From: Oscillospiraceae bacterium
GTDB taxonomy: Bacteria; Bacillota; Clostridia; Oscillospirales; Oscillospiraceae
Length of the DNA stretch: 64,000 bases
NCBI GenBank assembly: GCA_017458825.1
Contig: JAFSZX010000017.1
Span: 1 to 64,000, forward strand
Direction of reading: 5' to 3'
Of the stretch, positions 1-6,553 are shown in pieces. Position numbers and translations under genes: made by a program. The notes under the pieces are model-generated. The model searched no databases. It was not told the DNA's origin and saw only the letters and a list, made by a program, of their open reading frames with translations. Every line of letters begins with the position of its first letter. Within the stretch, counting starts at the first letter, position 1.

Positions 1-6
1 CCATAT

Positions 7-48
7 CGAGTATTCATAACGGACTTGAGTTATGGATACTCGATTTTT
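7..48 (+). terminator. Stem-loop followed by T-run
   Basis: Arms CGAGTATTCATAAC (7-20) and GTTATGGATACTCG (29-42) pair over 14 positions with one G-T wobble, around an 8-base loop, and are followed by ATTTTT. This fits an intrinsic terminator of a gene lying left of the window. Part of the stem-loop (17-28) recurs inverted at 604-615. Confidence 0.55.
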
Positions 49-149
49 ACTATTCAGCACTGTGTTTACGCTGACGGTGGCGAGTAAGTGCGCTCTTATA
101 ACAAATAACCATTCGTGATATAGTAAAGAAGTACCGAAGGAGATCGTAT

Positions 150-584
150 ATGTTTTTTCATCATTCTTTGAAAAAAACGATTCAAAAAGCTCTAAAAAAA
201 ACGGTTGATGAGTTTTCAGATTGTATACCTCACTTTGTTGATCATTTTTTCTATGGTGCTTATGATATAGGTCCGCAAAACCTTGTAATTTGGTTTTTAT
301 TTGAAACCGATAACGATCTGAAAAATGCCCGCAATTTAGGACTTTGTGATAAGATTACTTCTACGGTAATTACCAATCTAATTGCCGAAGGATATCCGAA
401 AGAGGCCTTTACTCCCGTAAAAACGGATGTAAACGCAGAAAAAATGCAGTTTATCAATGCAACTCAAGAACAAATTCATAGTTTAATTGACGCACTTTCC
501 AACAGATGCGTTCACATCTCTTTTACTACAAAAGAAGATATTGACAGAAAAGCGAATGGCGACTATCGTCTTTATTTTCAGTGA
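150..584 (+). CDS. Hypothetical 144-aa protein in AT-rich DNA
   Basis: I do not recognise this protein. It has no signal peptide or membrane segment. It opens with a Lys-rich amphipathic stretch (about residues 7-20) followed by a mixed alpha/beta-looking sequence. The start has a good ribosome binding site (GAAGGAG, about 8 bases before the ATG), and a weak promoter (TTATAA, 17 bp, TATAGT) lies at 96-124. Codon use is clearly more AT-rich than in the genes to the right, and the gene stands alone between two terminators, which suggests acquisition. Function unknown. Confidence 0.7.
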   Translation: MFFHHSLKKTIQKALKKTVDEFSDCIPHFVDHFFYGAYDIGPQNLVIWFLFETDNDLKNARNLGLCDKITSTVITNLIAEGYPKEAFTPVKTDVNAEKMQFINATQEQIHSLIDALSNRCVHISFTTKEDIDRKANGDYRLYFQ

Positions 585-636
585 TCAGGATTATGGATTA
601 GATTCAAGTCCGTTAACGATATTCGCACCATAAAAA

Positions 637-668
637 AGAGAACGCCCCGACGGAGCGTTCTCTTTCTT
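637..668 (+). terminator. Intrinsic terminator after the 150-584 gene
   Basis: AGAGAACGC (637-645) pairs perfectly with GCGTTCTCT (655-663), followed by TTCTT; an A-run precedes it, so it could work on both strands. Confidence 0.7.
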
Positions 669-759
669 ATAATGATCCACTTTTTTACCACCCCCCCTTT
701 CCTGGGGCAAAAAATCGTGTATAATCCTTACAGCAAGCGAAAAAAGAAGGGAGAACACC

Positions 760-1674
760 ATGGAACATACCCAGACAGGCGGCAGGAGCCGCATTGCCAG
801 ACGGTTTTTCGGCGGACTTAATCTGACGTGGCCGAAGGTGATCATCGCCGCGGTCATCGCCGGCGTATACACCGCCGCCATGGCGATCATCCCCGCGTTC
901 CACAGTACCTCGTTCATCACCATCACCGCAACGATGGAGGTGTGGATTCTCTTTGGCATCCTCATCATCATGAACAGCAAGAGCAATCTCGACTCGGCTT
1001 TGAAATGCTTCGTCTTTTTCCTCATCAGCCAGCCGCTGGTCTATCTGTTGCAGGTGCCCTTCAGCGATATGGGCTGGGAGCTGTTCAAATACTACCCGTA
1101 CTGGTTTATCTGGACCATCTTGTGTCTCCCCATGGGTTATGTGGGATACTATATGAAAAAAGGCACCTGGTGGAGCTGCCTGATCCTGCTGCCCATGATT
1201 TTTTTGACCGCCTACTCCTATCTGGGGTATTTCTCGGAATTCCTTTTCCATATGCCGGGTTATGTGCTCATCAGCCTGTTTTGCGCCGGAGGGATGATCC
1301 TCTACCCCGTCGTCATCTATGAAAACAAGAAGATCCGTGTGGCAGGCGCCGTGTTCGGCGGCGTACTGGTGGCGGTACTGACAGTGATCTGCCTGCTGGA
1401 TCCGCCTGTTTACAGCACGCAGATCATGAGCAACAACGACGCGCACCCCTTTGACGATTCCTACACAGCCTATCTTGCGGACGAGCGGCTGGGCAGCGTG
1501 GAGATACGGTACATGGACGAGATTGAGGACTATGTGCTTCAGGTCAACTTCACGCATCCCGGCGACACGGTGCTGACGATGGTATCCCCTGCCGGTGAGA
1601 AACGGGAATACGATCTCCACATCGAGCGATATACCTATGAGGTCGTGGGCAGAGAATCTCCGCCGGAGAACTGA
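760..1674 (+). CDS. Multi-pass membrane protein with C-terminal extracytoplasmic domain
   Basis: The 304-aa protein has about six to seven hydrophobic segments between residues 25 and 215. After them comes a soluble tail of about 90 residues (DPPVYSTQIMSNNDAHPFDD onward) that looks beta-rich and probably lies outside the cell. No transporter or enzyme signature is visible. It is preceded by GAAGGGA eight bases before the ATG and by a TATAAT box at 720-725 with no clear -35. It is a single-gene unit ending at the stem-loop cluster at 1690-1915. Function unknown; the start is well supported. Confidence 0.75.
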   Translation: MEHTQTGGRSRIARRFFGGLNLTWPKVIIAAVIAGVYTAAMAIIPAFHSTSFITITATMEVWILFGILIIMNSKSNLDSALKCFVFFLISQPLVYLLQVPFSDMGWELFKYYPYWFIWTILCLPMGYVGYYMKKGTWWSCLILLPMIFLTAYSYLGYFSEFLFHMPGYVLISLFCAGGMILYPVVIYENKKIRVAGAVFGGVLVAVLTVICLLDPPVYSTQIMSNNDAHPFDDSYTAYLADERLGSVEIRYMDEIEDYVLQVNFTHPGDTVLTMVSPAGEKREYDLHIERYTYEVVGRESPPEN

Positions 1675-1689
1675 TATAAAAAACGCCAT

Positions 1690-1845
1690 CCCGTATGCGC
1701 GGGCTTTTTTTGAGACTGTCAAAAACGGCTCTGCCGTTTTTTGACAAAAGGGTTGCAGCCTACTGCGCGCACTCATGGTGCGCCCATGGCGCACCATTCG
1801 CACACTTCGTAGTCTGCGTGGTGTCATTTGCGCCGTGCGCGGCGC
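1690..1845. repeat. Cluster of intergenic stem-loops
   Basis: Several hairpins follow each other in non-coding DNA: CCCG/CGGG with a T-run (1690-1710), TGTCAAAAACGGC with GCCGTTTTTTGACA (1717-1746), ATGGTGCGC with GCGCACCAT (1775-1797), and GCGCCG with CGGCGC (1830-1845). The first can terminate the membrane-protein gene. The 1717-1746 element looks like a dispersed intergenic repeat, but no second copy lies in this window. Confidence 0.55.
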
Positions 1846-1882
1846 GAACTCTGCGAGGCTCTTTTCTATCTTGGTGTCGGGC

Positions 1883-1915
1883 AAGGGCGGCGCCGCATGG
1901 TGCGGCGCCGCCCTT
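1883..1915. terminator. Strong GC-rich hairpin between convergent genes
   Basis: AAGGGCGGCGCCGC (1883-1896) and GCGGCGCCGCCCTT (1902-1915) form a perfect 14-bp stem with a 5-base loop. On the plus strand it is followed by TCTTT. It lies just beyond the stop of the leftward gene at 1925 and probably ends transcription from both sides. Confidence 0.65.
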
Positions 1916-1924
1916 TCTTTGCCC

Positions 1925-2392
1925 TTATTTTGCCTGCCAGCCGTACACGCCCGGCACCCAGACGTTTCCGTCCACGGTGGATTCCCAATGTTTGTCCTGA
2001 TATGATACCTTGTCGCCTTTCCCGTACGCGTCGTGTGCGCCCACCGGCTGTGACCATGCCGGAAACTCCTCCGCCGGATCTCCGATCTTCACCCACAGCG
2101 CAGGCGTCTTGTCCGGCGTCCAGTCGCTTTGCGAGGTGTGCGCCTGCACACAGCGGTACAGCTCCTCGCCGTAGGAGCGGATATTGCCGATCTCATAGGC
2201 GATTCCCTCCGCCCACGGGCTGAATAAGTCCGTATGCTCCGCGGCGGTCACCTCGTCCAGCGTGCCGTTTTCCGCCAGCGCCACAAAGACAATGCCGGTA
2301 TACGATTCCATGTCGGACTGCTTTTCCGCCGTTTGCTGTTGGGCGTTTGCCGCCGCCCAGAGACGGGATTCTTTGCTTTTGTATGTAAACAT
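1925..2392 (-). CDS. Phage tail-associated protein with carbohydrate-binding-like repeats
   Basis: A 155-aa protein. The N-terminal third (KSKESRLWAAANAQ) resembles small proteins encoded next to tail-fibre genes in Firmicutes phages. Two segments, YRCVQAHTSQSDWTPDKT and DKHWESTVDGNVWVPGVYGW, are aromatic-rich and resemble the chitin-binding CBM5/12 fold found in tail proteins. It follows the tail-fibre-like gene at 2405-4444 with a 12-base gap, so the two are probably co-transcribed. A role as accessory to the fibre is inferred; no other phage structural gene is nearby. Confidence 0.6.
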   Translation of the reverse strand: MFTYKSKESRLWAAANAQQQTAEKQSDMESYTGIVFVALAENGTLDEVTAAEHTDLFSPWAEGIAYEIGNIRSYGEELYRCVQAHTSQSDWTPDKTPALWVKIGDPAEEFPAWSQPVGAHDAYGKGDKVSYQDKHWESTVDGNVWVPGVYGWQAK

Positions 2393-2404
2393 ATCACTAC
2401 CTCC

Positions 2405-2530
2405 TTATACGATACAACAAGCCGGGGCGACCCCACTACTATTGCCTGCACCAGTGGAGTTGCCGATGATGCTGCCTGTGGTACTCACACGACGCACCTG
2501 GCTCGCATAACTGGCGTCCGGGGAACGAAG
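2405..2530 (-). other. Candidate variable region (VR) of a diversity-generating retroelement target
   Basis: The last 40 or so codons, after the YWWLRSP motif, carry many codons of the form NNC or NNT (GAC, AGT, TAT, AGC, CGT, AGT, ACC, AGC, ATC, ATC, AAC, TCC, ACT, AAT, AGT). That pattern is expected when AAC/AAT codons in a template repeat have been mutagenised at adenines. It lies at the extreme 3' end of the gene, the usual VR position. No template repeat or reverse transcriptase is present in the window, so this is a candidate only. Confidence 0.4.
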
Positions 2531-4444
2531 CCACCAATACTTGGCAGTACCGTTCCTGTACTTGATGCGGTTGGAGTCGTTATCCGTTCCGGCAGAGCCG
2601 AGATCAGAGTAGTCGGAGTAGTACGGATAAGCCGCACCTTCGCCGCCTGTCACCTCGTTGCCGGCGTACACCTCGGAGCGAGAGAGCAGGAAGAACTTTT
2701 CGGTCGTAGTCTCGCTGTTGAAAGCGGTTTTCTTCGTGACTTCGCCGATAACGGACAGGAAATCTTCGTCCATACCGTTAAGGAAACCGGCAGTCGTGGT
2801 AGCCCAAGACGGCGCACGATCCCAAACATTCTTGGGAGTCCAAACGCTTCCTGCGGCGGCTCTGCTATTGAGATACTGTCTCATAGCGGACTGAGAGTAG
2901 TTGTTATTACCGAGCAATGCTCTCTGCAAGGAGTTTGTGCCACCGCTGATAGCGTTATTGACATCTCCGAGAGAAGTGCCGCCCGATCCTTCTGTGATAG
3001 TCACAGTCTCGATTTCCGTAGTGGAAGTCGAACTCGAATAGGTCTTTGCGGTGCTTCCCGCAATGGTGACATTGTAGGCGACCTGTAACACGAGCTGACC
3101 CTTCGCCGGGATCGCCTGTGTCAGCGTGAATTGGAAGGTCTTGTTCACATCACCGCTGACCCAAGAGTGAGCTTTGACCGTGAAGTTGTATGTTCCTGCG
3201 GCAAGACCGTCTGCGAAGTAGAACAGGGCTTCTCTCGTATCAAACTGCAAATCGGAGAAGCAATCGTGCAGACCGAGGGTGACGGAGTGCGTCAACTGAC
3301 TGTCCGCCGGCGTATCGCAATCGATACCCAGAACGTCCCACACAAGGTCCACCCCGTTGCGCCGGCATACAAGCTGGTCACCAACAGAAAGCACCTCTTT
3401 TGCTCTGCCAAGCCGTACCATGTCTTGCAGCATTTTCCAGCTTGTCAAGCCTCCTGCCGTGCTATGGTAGATCACCATATTCGGATCGGCGCGATACGTG
3501 ACCGATACGCCGCCGGCATCCGACCAAACGGAATTGTTGCCAAGCCTCGTTTTTACGGCAATCGGGTCGAGGTCATACGTCACAGGCTGCGCCAACGCGT
3601 CCCCGTTTTCATCCAGCGTGGAGGTCAGCACGCCGCTGGTTACGTCCCACGTGCCGCCGTAGACGCCGCCGGTGAGGTGCGTCCAGTCCGCGCTGTACGT
3701 CCGCGTGTCGTAGGGCGCATAGCCGGTCTGTCTGCCGCCCGCCTCGATCTGCACCCAGTCGATGCACGCCATATTTGCCGCAAAAAGCGACTCGGTGGCG
3801 TTAGCACCCATGCGCAAATAATACTGCGTCCCCTCTTCCGCCGTAAACGTATAGGCGGACCGGCGAAGCACGGTGTCGGTAAACGTCGCCAACAATCTGC
3901 CGTCCGAGCCGTTATGGGCGCACAGGTAAAAATACTTAGGCACGGCGGAACCGCTTACGGAGAATGAAACGGTGTAGGTCAATCCTGCCGGCAGGGCGAG
4001 CAGAAACCCGCGGTTATTGTTGGTGGTGTAGTAATGCTCCGTTGTCGCTTCCGGATACAGATCATCCCGCCAATTTGCATAGGCGCGAAACGCCGTTTCA
4101 TCCAGCAGGTTCTTTCCGCCGCGGGTAACGGTACACCCCGTGTATCCGCCGCTTTGATAGGGAAGCTCCACCGCCAGTTCCGCGACCGGCACGTTGTCGG
4201 CGCCGTCGTCGAATACGGCGAGCTCACCCGCGGCGACCCGCTTTACAAACGCGGCGCTGATCTCCGCCTCCGCCGCGGCGTCCGCCCGCGCGCGAAGTGC
4301 CGCCTCCGCGCCGACAGCGGCAGATACCTGCGCGGCGCTTTGAAAATCGCTGTCGTTTTCAAGCTCACTGGTACGCGAGGGGATCAGCACCGCCGAGCGG
4401 CTGGTAACGTTCACGGCATTATTTTTTACTTTGACTCGAATCAT
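2405..4444 (-). CDS. Tail-fibre-like protein with C-terminal DUF6273 (C-lectin-type) domain
   Basis: A 679-aa protein. The N-terminus (residues 1-65, IPSRTSELENDS and an Ala-rich heptad-like stretch) is typical of phage fibre or receptor-binding proteins. Residues about 95-250 form a beta-sandwich with the GGKNLLD...QIEAG pattern common in phage minor structural proteins. The last 200 residues match the DUF6273 type, ending in YWWLRSPDASYASQV and a final VAPACCIV. That ending is characteristic of C-type-lectin variable proteins targeted by diversity-generating retroelements. No signal peptide is present. With its 3' partner it forms an isolated two-gene module; no terminase, portal, capsid or integrase accompanies it. 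Family assignment is good; function in the host is unknown. Confidence 0.7.
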   Translation of the reverse strand: MIRVKVKNNAVNVTSRSAVLIPSRTSELENDSDFQSAAQVSAAVGAEAALRARADAAAEAEISAAFVKRVAAGELAVFDDGADNVPVAELAVELPYQSGGYTGCTVTRGGKNLLDETAFRAYANWRDDLYPEATTEHYYTTNNNRGFLLALPAGLTYTVSFSVSGSAVPKYFYLCAHNGSDGRLLATFTDTVLRRSAYTFTAEEGTQYYLRMGANATESLFAANMACIDWVQIEAGGRQTGYAPYDTRTYSADWTHLTGGVYGGTWDVTSGVLTSTLDENGDALAQPVTYDLDPIAVKTRLGNNSVWSDAGGVSVTYRADPNMVIYHSTAGGLTSWKMLQDMVRLGRAKEVLSVGDQLVCRRNGVDLVWDVLGIDCDTPADSQLTHSVTLGLHDCFSDLQFDTREALFYFADGLAAGTYNFTVKAHSWVSGDVNKTFQFTLTQAIPAKGQLVLQVAYNVTIAGSTAKTYSSSTSTTEIETVTITEGSGGTSLGDVNNAISGGTNSLQRALLGNNNYSQSAMRQYLNSRAAAGSVWTPKNVWDRAPSWATTTAGFLNGMDEDFLSVIGEVTKKTAFNSETTTEKFFLLSRSEVYAGNEVTGGEGAAYPYYSDYSDLGSAGTDNDSNRIKYRNGTAKYWWLRSPDASYASQVRRVSTTGSIIGNSTGAGNSSGVAPACCIV

Positions 4445-4622
4445 GTGTGCCTCCTATGTGTAGTGTAACGCGCCTCATCCGCCCGTTTCGGGATAGCTTC
4501 CGCGTTCATTATCTGATCAATACCCGCAAAACGTGACCTGTGCTGTTGCCCGAAAGGCGGCAACAAGACGCCGCCGCGCGCCGGTCTTGAAATGTTTTTC
4601 CTCTCAAAAAGAGTCGCGGGGG

Positions 4623-4651
4623 TTTCCTTTTCTTCTCACCTGTGGTATACT
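4623..4651 (+). promoter_or_regulatory. Extended -10 promoter for queT
   Basis: TATACT at 4646-4651 is preceded by TGG, an extended -10. The -35 (TTTCCT, 4623-4628) is weak. Transcription would start around 4658, at the base of the leader hairpin. Confidence 0.55.
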
Positions 4652-4658
4652 CGCCGTT

Positions 4659-4747
4659 GACAGGTTTCCATACCCTGTCCAAGCGCCGCGTCGCGGCGTT
4701 CGTTCGGCTCCCGGCGCGAGCCGTTCTCTAAACAAAAAATGGGAGGA
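4659..4747 (+). promoter_or_regulatory. Candidate preQ1-type riboswitch with RBS-sequestering pseudoknot
   Basis: The leader opens with a 6-bp stem, GACAGG (4659-4664) and CCTGTC (4674-4679). Its loop TTTCCAT (4665-4671) is complementary, with two wobbles, to ATGGGAG (4739-4745), which contains the Shine-Dalgarno sequence of queT. The pairing is preceded by an A-rich strand (AAACAAAAA). Two further hairpins lie between (CGCCGCG/CGCGGCG at 4684-4698 and GGCTC/GAGCC at 4706-4722). This H-type pseudoknot architecture upstream of a queuosine-precursor transporter fits a translational preQ1 riboswitch, most like class II or III. The class cannot be fixed by eye. Confidence 0.6.
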
Positions 4748-4754
4748 ATCACTT

Positions 4755-5270
4755 ATGAAACACATGACCGTCCGCCGTATTGCCACCGCCGCCGTCGTCG
4801 GCGCGCTGTATGTAACGCTGACCTATTTCGGCAGTATCTTCGGCGTCACCTTCGGGTCGGTACAGTGCCGGTTTTCCGAGGCGCTGTGCGTACTGCCCTG
4901 CCTGTTCCCCGAAACCGCCTGGGGTCTGTTTGCAGGATGCCTTATCAGCAACCTCATCAGCCCCTACGGGATCCCCGATCTGGTGATCGGCTCGCTGACC
5001 ACGCTGACCGCCGCGCTGCTCACGGCGCGCTGTCGCAGCCGCCTGCTGGCGCCGGCGCCGCCGGTGGTGCTGAACGCACTGTTCGTGGGCGGTATGCTGG
5101 CGTGGTACGAAGCGGGCTTTGGCAGTGCCTTCCCCGCCACGTTTGCCCTGAACGCGCTGACGGTGGCGGCAGGCGAAGCCGTCGCCTGTTACGGGCTGGG
5201 TCTGCTGCTTCTGTGGCAGATCCCCAGGATCCCCTATTTCCACGACCGGCTGCGCCAAACGCATTTTTAA
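4755..5270 (+). CDS. queT: Queuosine precursor transporter QueT (ECF S component)
   Basis: A 171-aa protein with about five membrane helices. It carries the QueT-type segment from SVQCRFSEALCVLP through SNLISPYGIPDLVIGSL. QueT proteins are substrate-binding S components that, with a shared ECF module, import preQ1/queuine-type precursors for tRNA queuosine. The ECF A/A'/T genes are not in this window, as is usual for group II ECF systems. The ATG at 4755 follows GGGAGG by 9 bases, and that RBS is predicted to pair with the leader loop. A longer open frame upstream is rejected because it runs through the leader. Monocistronic, closed by the terminator at 5277. Confidence 0.88.
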   Translation: MKHMTVRRIATAAVVGALYVTLTYFGSIFGVTFGSVQCRFSEALCVLPCLFPETAWGLFAGCLISNLISPYGIPDLVIGSLTTLTAALLTARCRSRLLAPAPPVVLNALFVGGMLAWYEAGFGSAFPATFALNALTVAAGEAVACYGLGLLLLWQIPRIPYFHDRLRQTHF

Positions 5271-5276
5271 TACAAA

Positions 5277-5312
5277 AAGGAACGGATCGTCCGGCTTCCG
5301 TTCCTTTTTTTC
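5277..5312 (+). terminator. Terminator of queT
   Basis: AAGGAACGGA (5277-5286) pairs perfectly with TCCGTTCCTT (5297-5306), followed by a T-run. Confidence 0.85.
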
Positions 5313-5340
5313 GGTTTTTTTCACAGGGCGGAAAAAACCG

Positions 5341-5369
5341 TTGACAACCGCGTCACGATATGTCATAAT
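5341..5369 (+). promoter_or_regulatory. Sigma-A promoter for rpsF-ssb-rpsR
   Basis: TTGACA (5341-5346), 17-bp spacer, CATAAT (5364-5369). The leader to rpsF is about 70 bases. An S6:S18-binding autoregulatory hairpin is known in this position in other bacteria, but I could not delineate one here with confidence. Confidence 0.8.
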
Positions 5370-5448
5370 ATCAGAGCGCGTTTCTGCGCGTATATCCTTG
5401 CTCCTATTGACAGGTAGGGGCCATTTGTCCAGAAGGAGGTGCAAAAGT

Positions 5449-5745
5449 ATGGCTAAGATTTCTGCCAACTACGAGGTCGTCTACATCATCGACCCTGCAC
5501 AGGGTGAGGAAGCGATTGCCGCCACGGTGGCAAAGTTCCGGGCTCTGGCTGAGCAGAACGGTTCCAACGTAGTCGTTGACGAATGGGGTGTGCGCAAGCT
5601 CGCCTACGCGATCGACTACAAGACCGAGGGACATTATGTGCTGATGAGCTTCACCAGCGGTCCCGAATTCCCCAAGGAACTGGACCGTATCCTCGGCATT
5701 ACCGAGGGCATCATGCGTTCCATGATCGTCTGCAAGGGCGAGTAA
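5449..5745 (+). CDS. rpsF: Ribosomal protein bS6
   Basis: A 98-aa protein matching bS6: N-terminal YEVVYIIDP strand, the WGVRKLAYAI segment and the GHYVLMSF strand. It binds bS18 in the platform of the small subunit. The start is the ATG following AGAAGGAGGTG; an in-frame ATG 108 bases upstream lies at the -35 region and is rejected. It opens the conserved rpsF-ssb-rpsR operon, 13 bases before ssb. Confidence 0.97.
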   Translation: MAKISANYEVVYIIDPAQGEEAIAATVAKFRALAEQNGSNVVVDEWGVRKLAYAIDYKTEGHYVLMSFTSGPEFPKELDRILGITEGIMRSMIVCKGE

Positions 5746-5758
5746 GGGGGTTGCCGGT

Positions 5759-6202
5759 ATGTTGAATCGAATCGTGATCATGGGGCGTCTGACCCGCGAT
5801 CCGGAGCTGCGCCGCACGCAAAGCGGCCTGCCCGTGACCAGCTTTTCCATGGCGGTAGATCGGGACTTCAAGTCTCAATCCGGCGAACGGGAAACTGATT
5901 TTATCGACGTGGTTGCATGGCGCCAGACCGCCGAGTTCGTATCCAAGTTCTTCGCCAAGGGCCGTATGGCCGTGGTGGAGGGTCGCTTGCAGATGCGTGA
6001 CTGGACGGATCGGGACGGTAATAAGCGCCGCAGTGCGGAAGTGGTGGCTGAAAACGTGTATTTCGGTGAAAGCCGCCGCGAAGGTGACGGCGGTCGGCAG
6101 GACGGCTTCAGCGCTCCTGTTGGCGGTTACACGCCGCCTGTTGCCGGTGCCTCTTCCGAGTTTTCCGAAATCGAGGAAGAAGACGGCGAACTGCCCTTTT
6201 GA
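5759..6202 (+). CDS. ssb: Single-stranded DNA-binding protein
   Basis: A 147-aa protein. Residues 1-105 form the OB fold (MLNRIVIMGRLTRDPELRRT, FSMAVDR, DFIDVVAWRQTAEFV, VVEGRLQMRDW). The tail is Gly/Pro-rich and ends in the acidic EEEDGELPF tip, which recruits replication and repair partners. It lies between rpsF and rpsR as in most Firmicutes, and its tetramer coats ssDNA during replication. Confidence 0.97.
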   Translation: MLNRIVIMGRLTRDPELRRTQSGLPVTSFSMAVDRDFKSQSGERETDFIDVVAWRQTAEFVSKFFAKGRMAVVEGRLQMRDWTDRDGNKRRSAEVVAENVYFGESRREGDGGRQDGFSAPVGGYTPPVAGASSEFSEIEEEDGELPF

Positions 6203-6248
6203 CAGGTGAGTCGCACCTGAAACATTTTAATTGAAGGAGGAACCTTCC

Positions 6249-6500
6249 ATGACAATGGAACGCGAAAATAGAGCGCCCCACGGTGCGCCTCGTAAGCGCA
6301 AGAAAGTCTGCCAGTTCTGCGTCGACAAGGTGGAGTGGATCGATTATAAGGACGCCGCCAAGCTGCGTCGTTTCATCAGCGAGCGGTCCAAGATCCTGCC
6401 CCGCCGCACCACCGGCACCTGCGCGATGCATCAGCGCCAGCTGACCGAGGCGATCAAGCGCGCCCGTCAGATCGCTCTGCTGCCGTTCGTGACCGAATAA
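6249..6500 (+). CDS. rpsR: Ribosomal protein bS18 (zinc-binding form)
   Basis: An 83-aa protein with the bS18 core ([44 protein letters not shown]). The motifs CQFC and CAMH give a C-C-C-H set, indicating the zinc-binding form. ATG at 6249 is chosen because GAAGGAGG (6233-6240) precedes it by 8 bases; the in-frame TTG at 6231 overlaps the RBS and is rejected. Last gene of the operon, followed by a strong terminator. Confidence 0.96.
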   Translation: MTMERENRAPHGAPRKRKKVCQFCVDKVEWIDYKDAAKLRRFISERSKILPRRTTGTCAMHQRQLTEAIKRARQIALLPFVTE

Positions 6501-6517
6501 GCGCGGAGAAAAAAGCA

Positions 6518-6553
6518 ACTGACACTGCCCGAAACGGCAGTGTCAGTTTTTTT
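6518..6553. terminator. Bidirectional terminator between rpsR and the polysaccharide locus
   Basis: ACTGACACTGCC (6518-6529) and GGCAGTGTCAGT (6536-6547) form a perfect 12-bp stem flanked by A-run and T-run. It serves rpsR on the plus strand and the gene ending at 6552 on the minus strand. Confidence 0.9.

Noticed and set aside
1..4500. Intact prophage
   Set aside because: Only fibre-type genes are present; no integrase, terminase, portal, capsid or lysis cassette.
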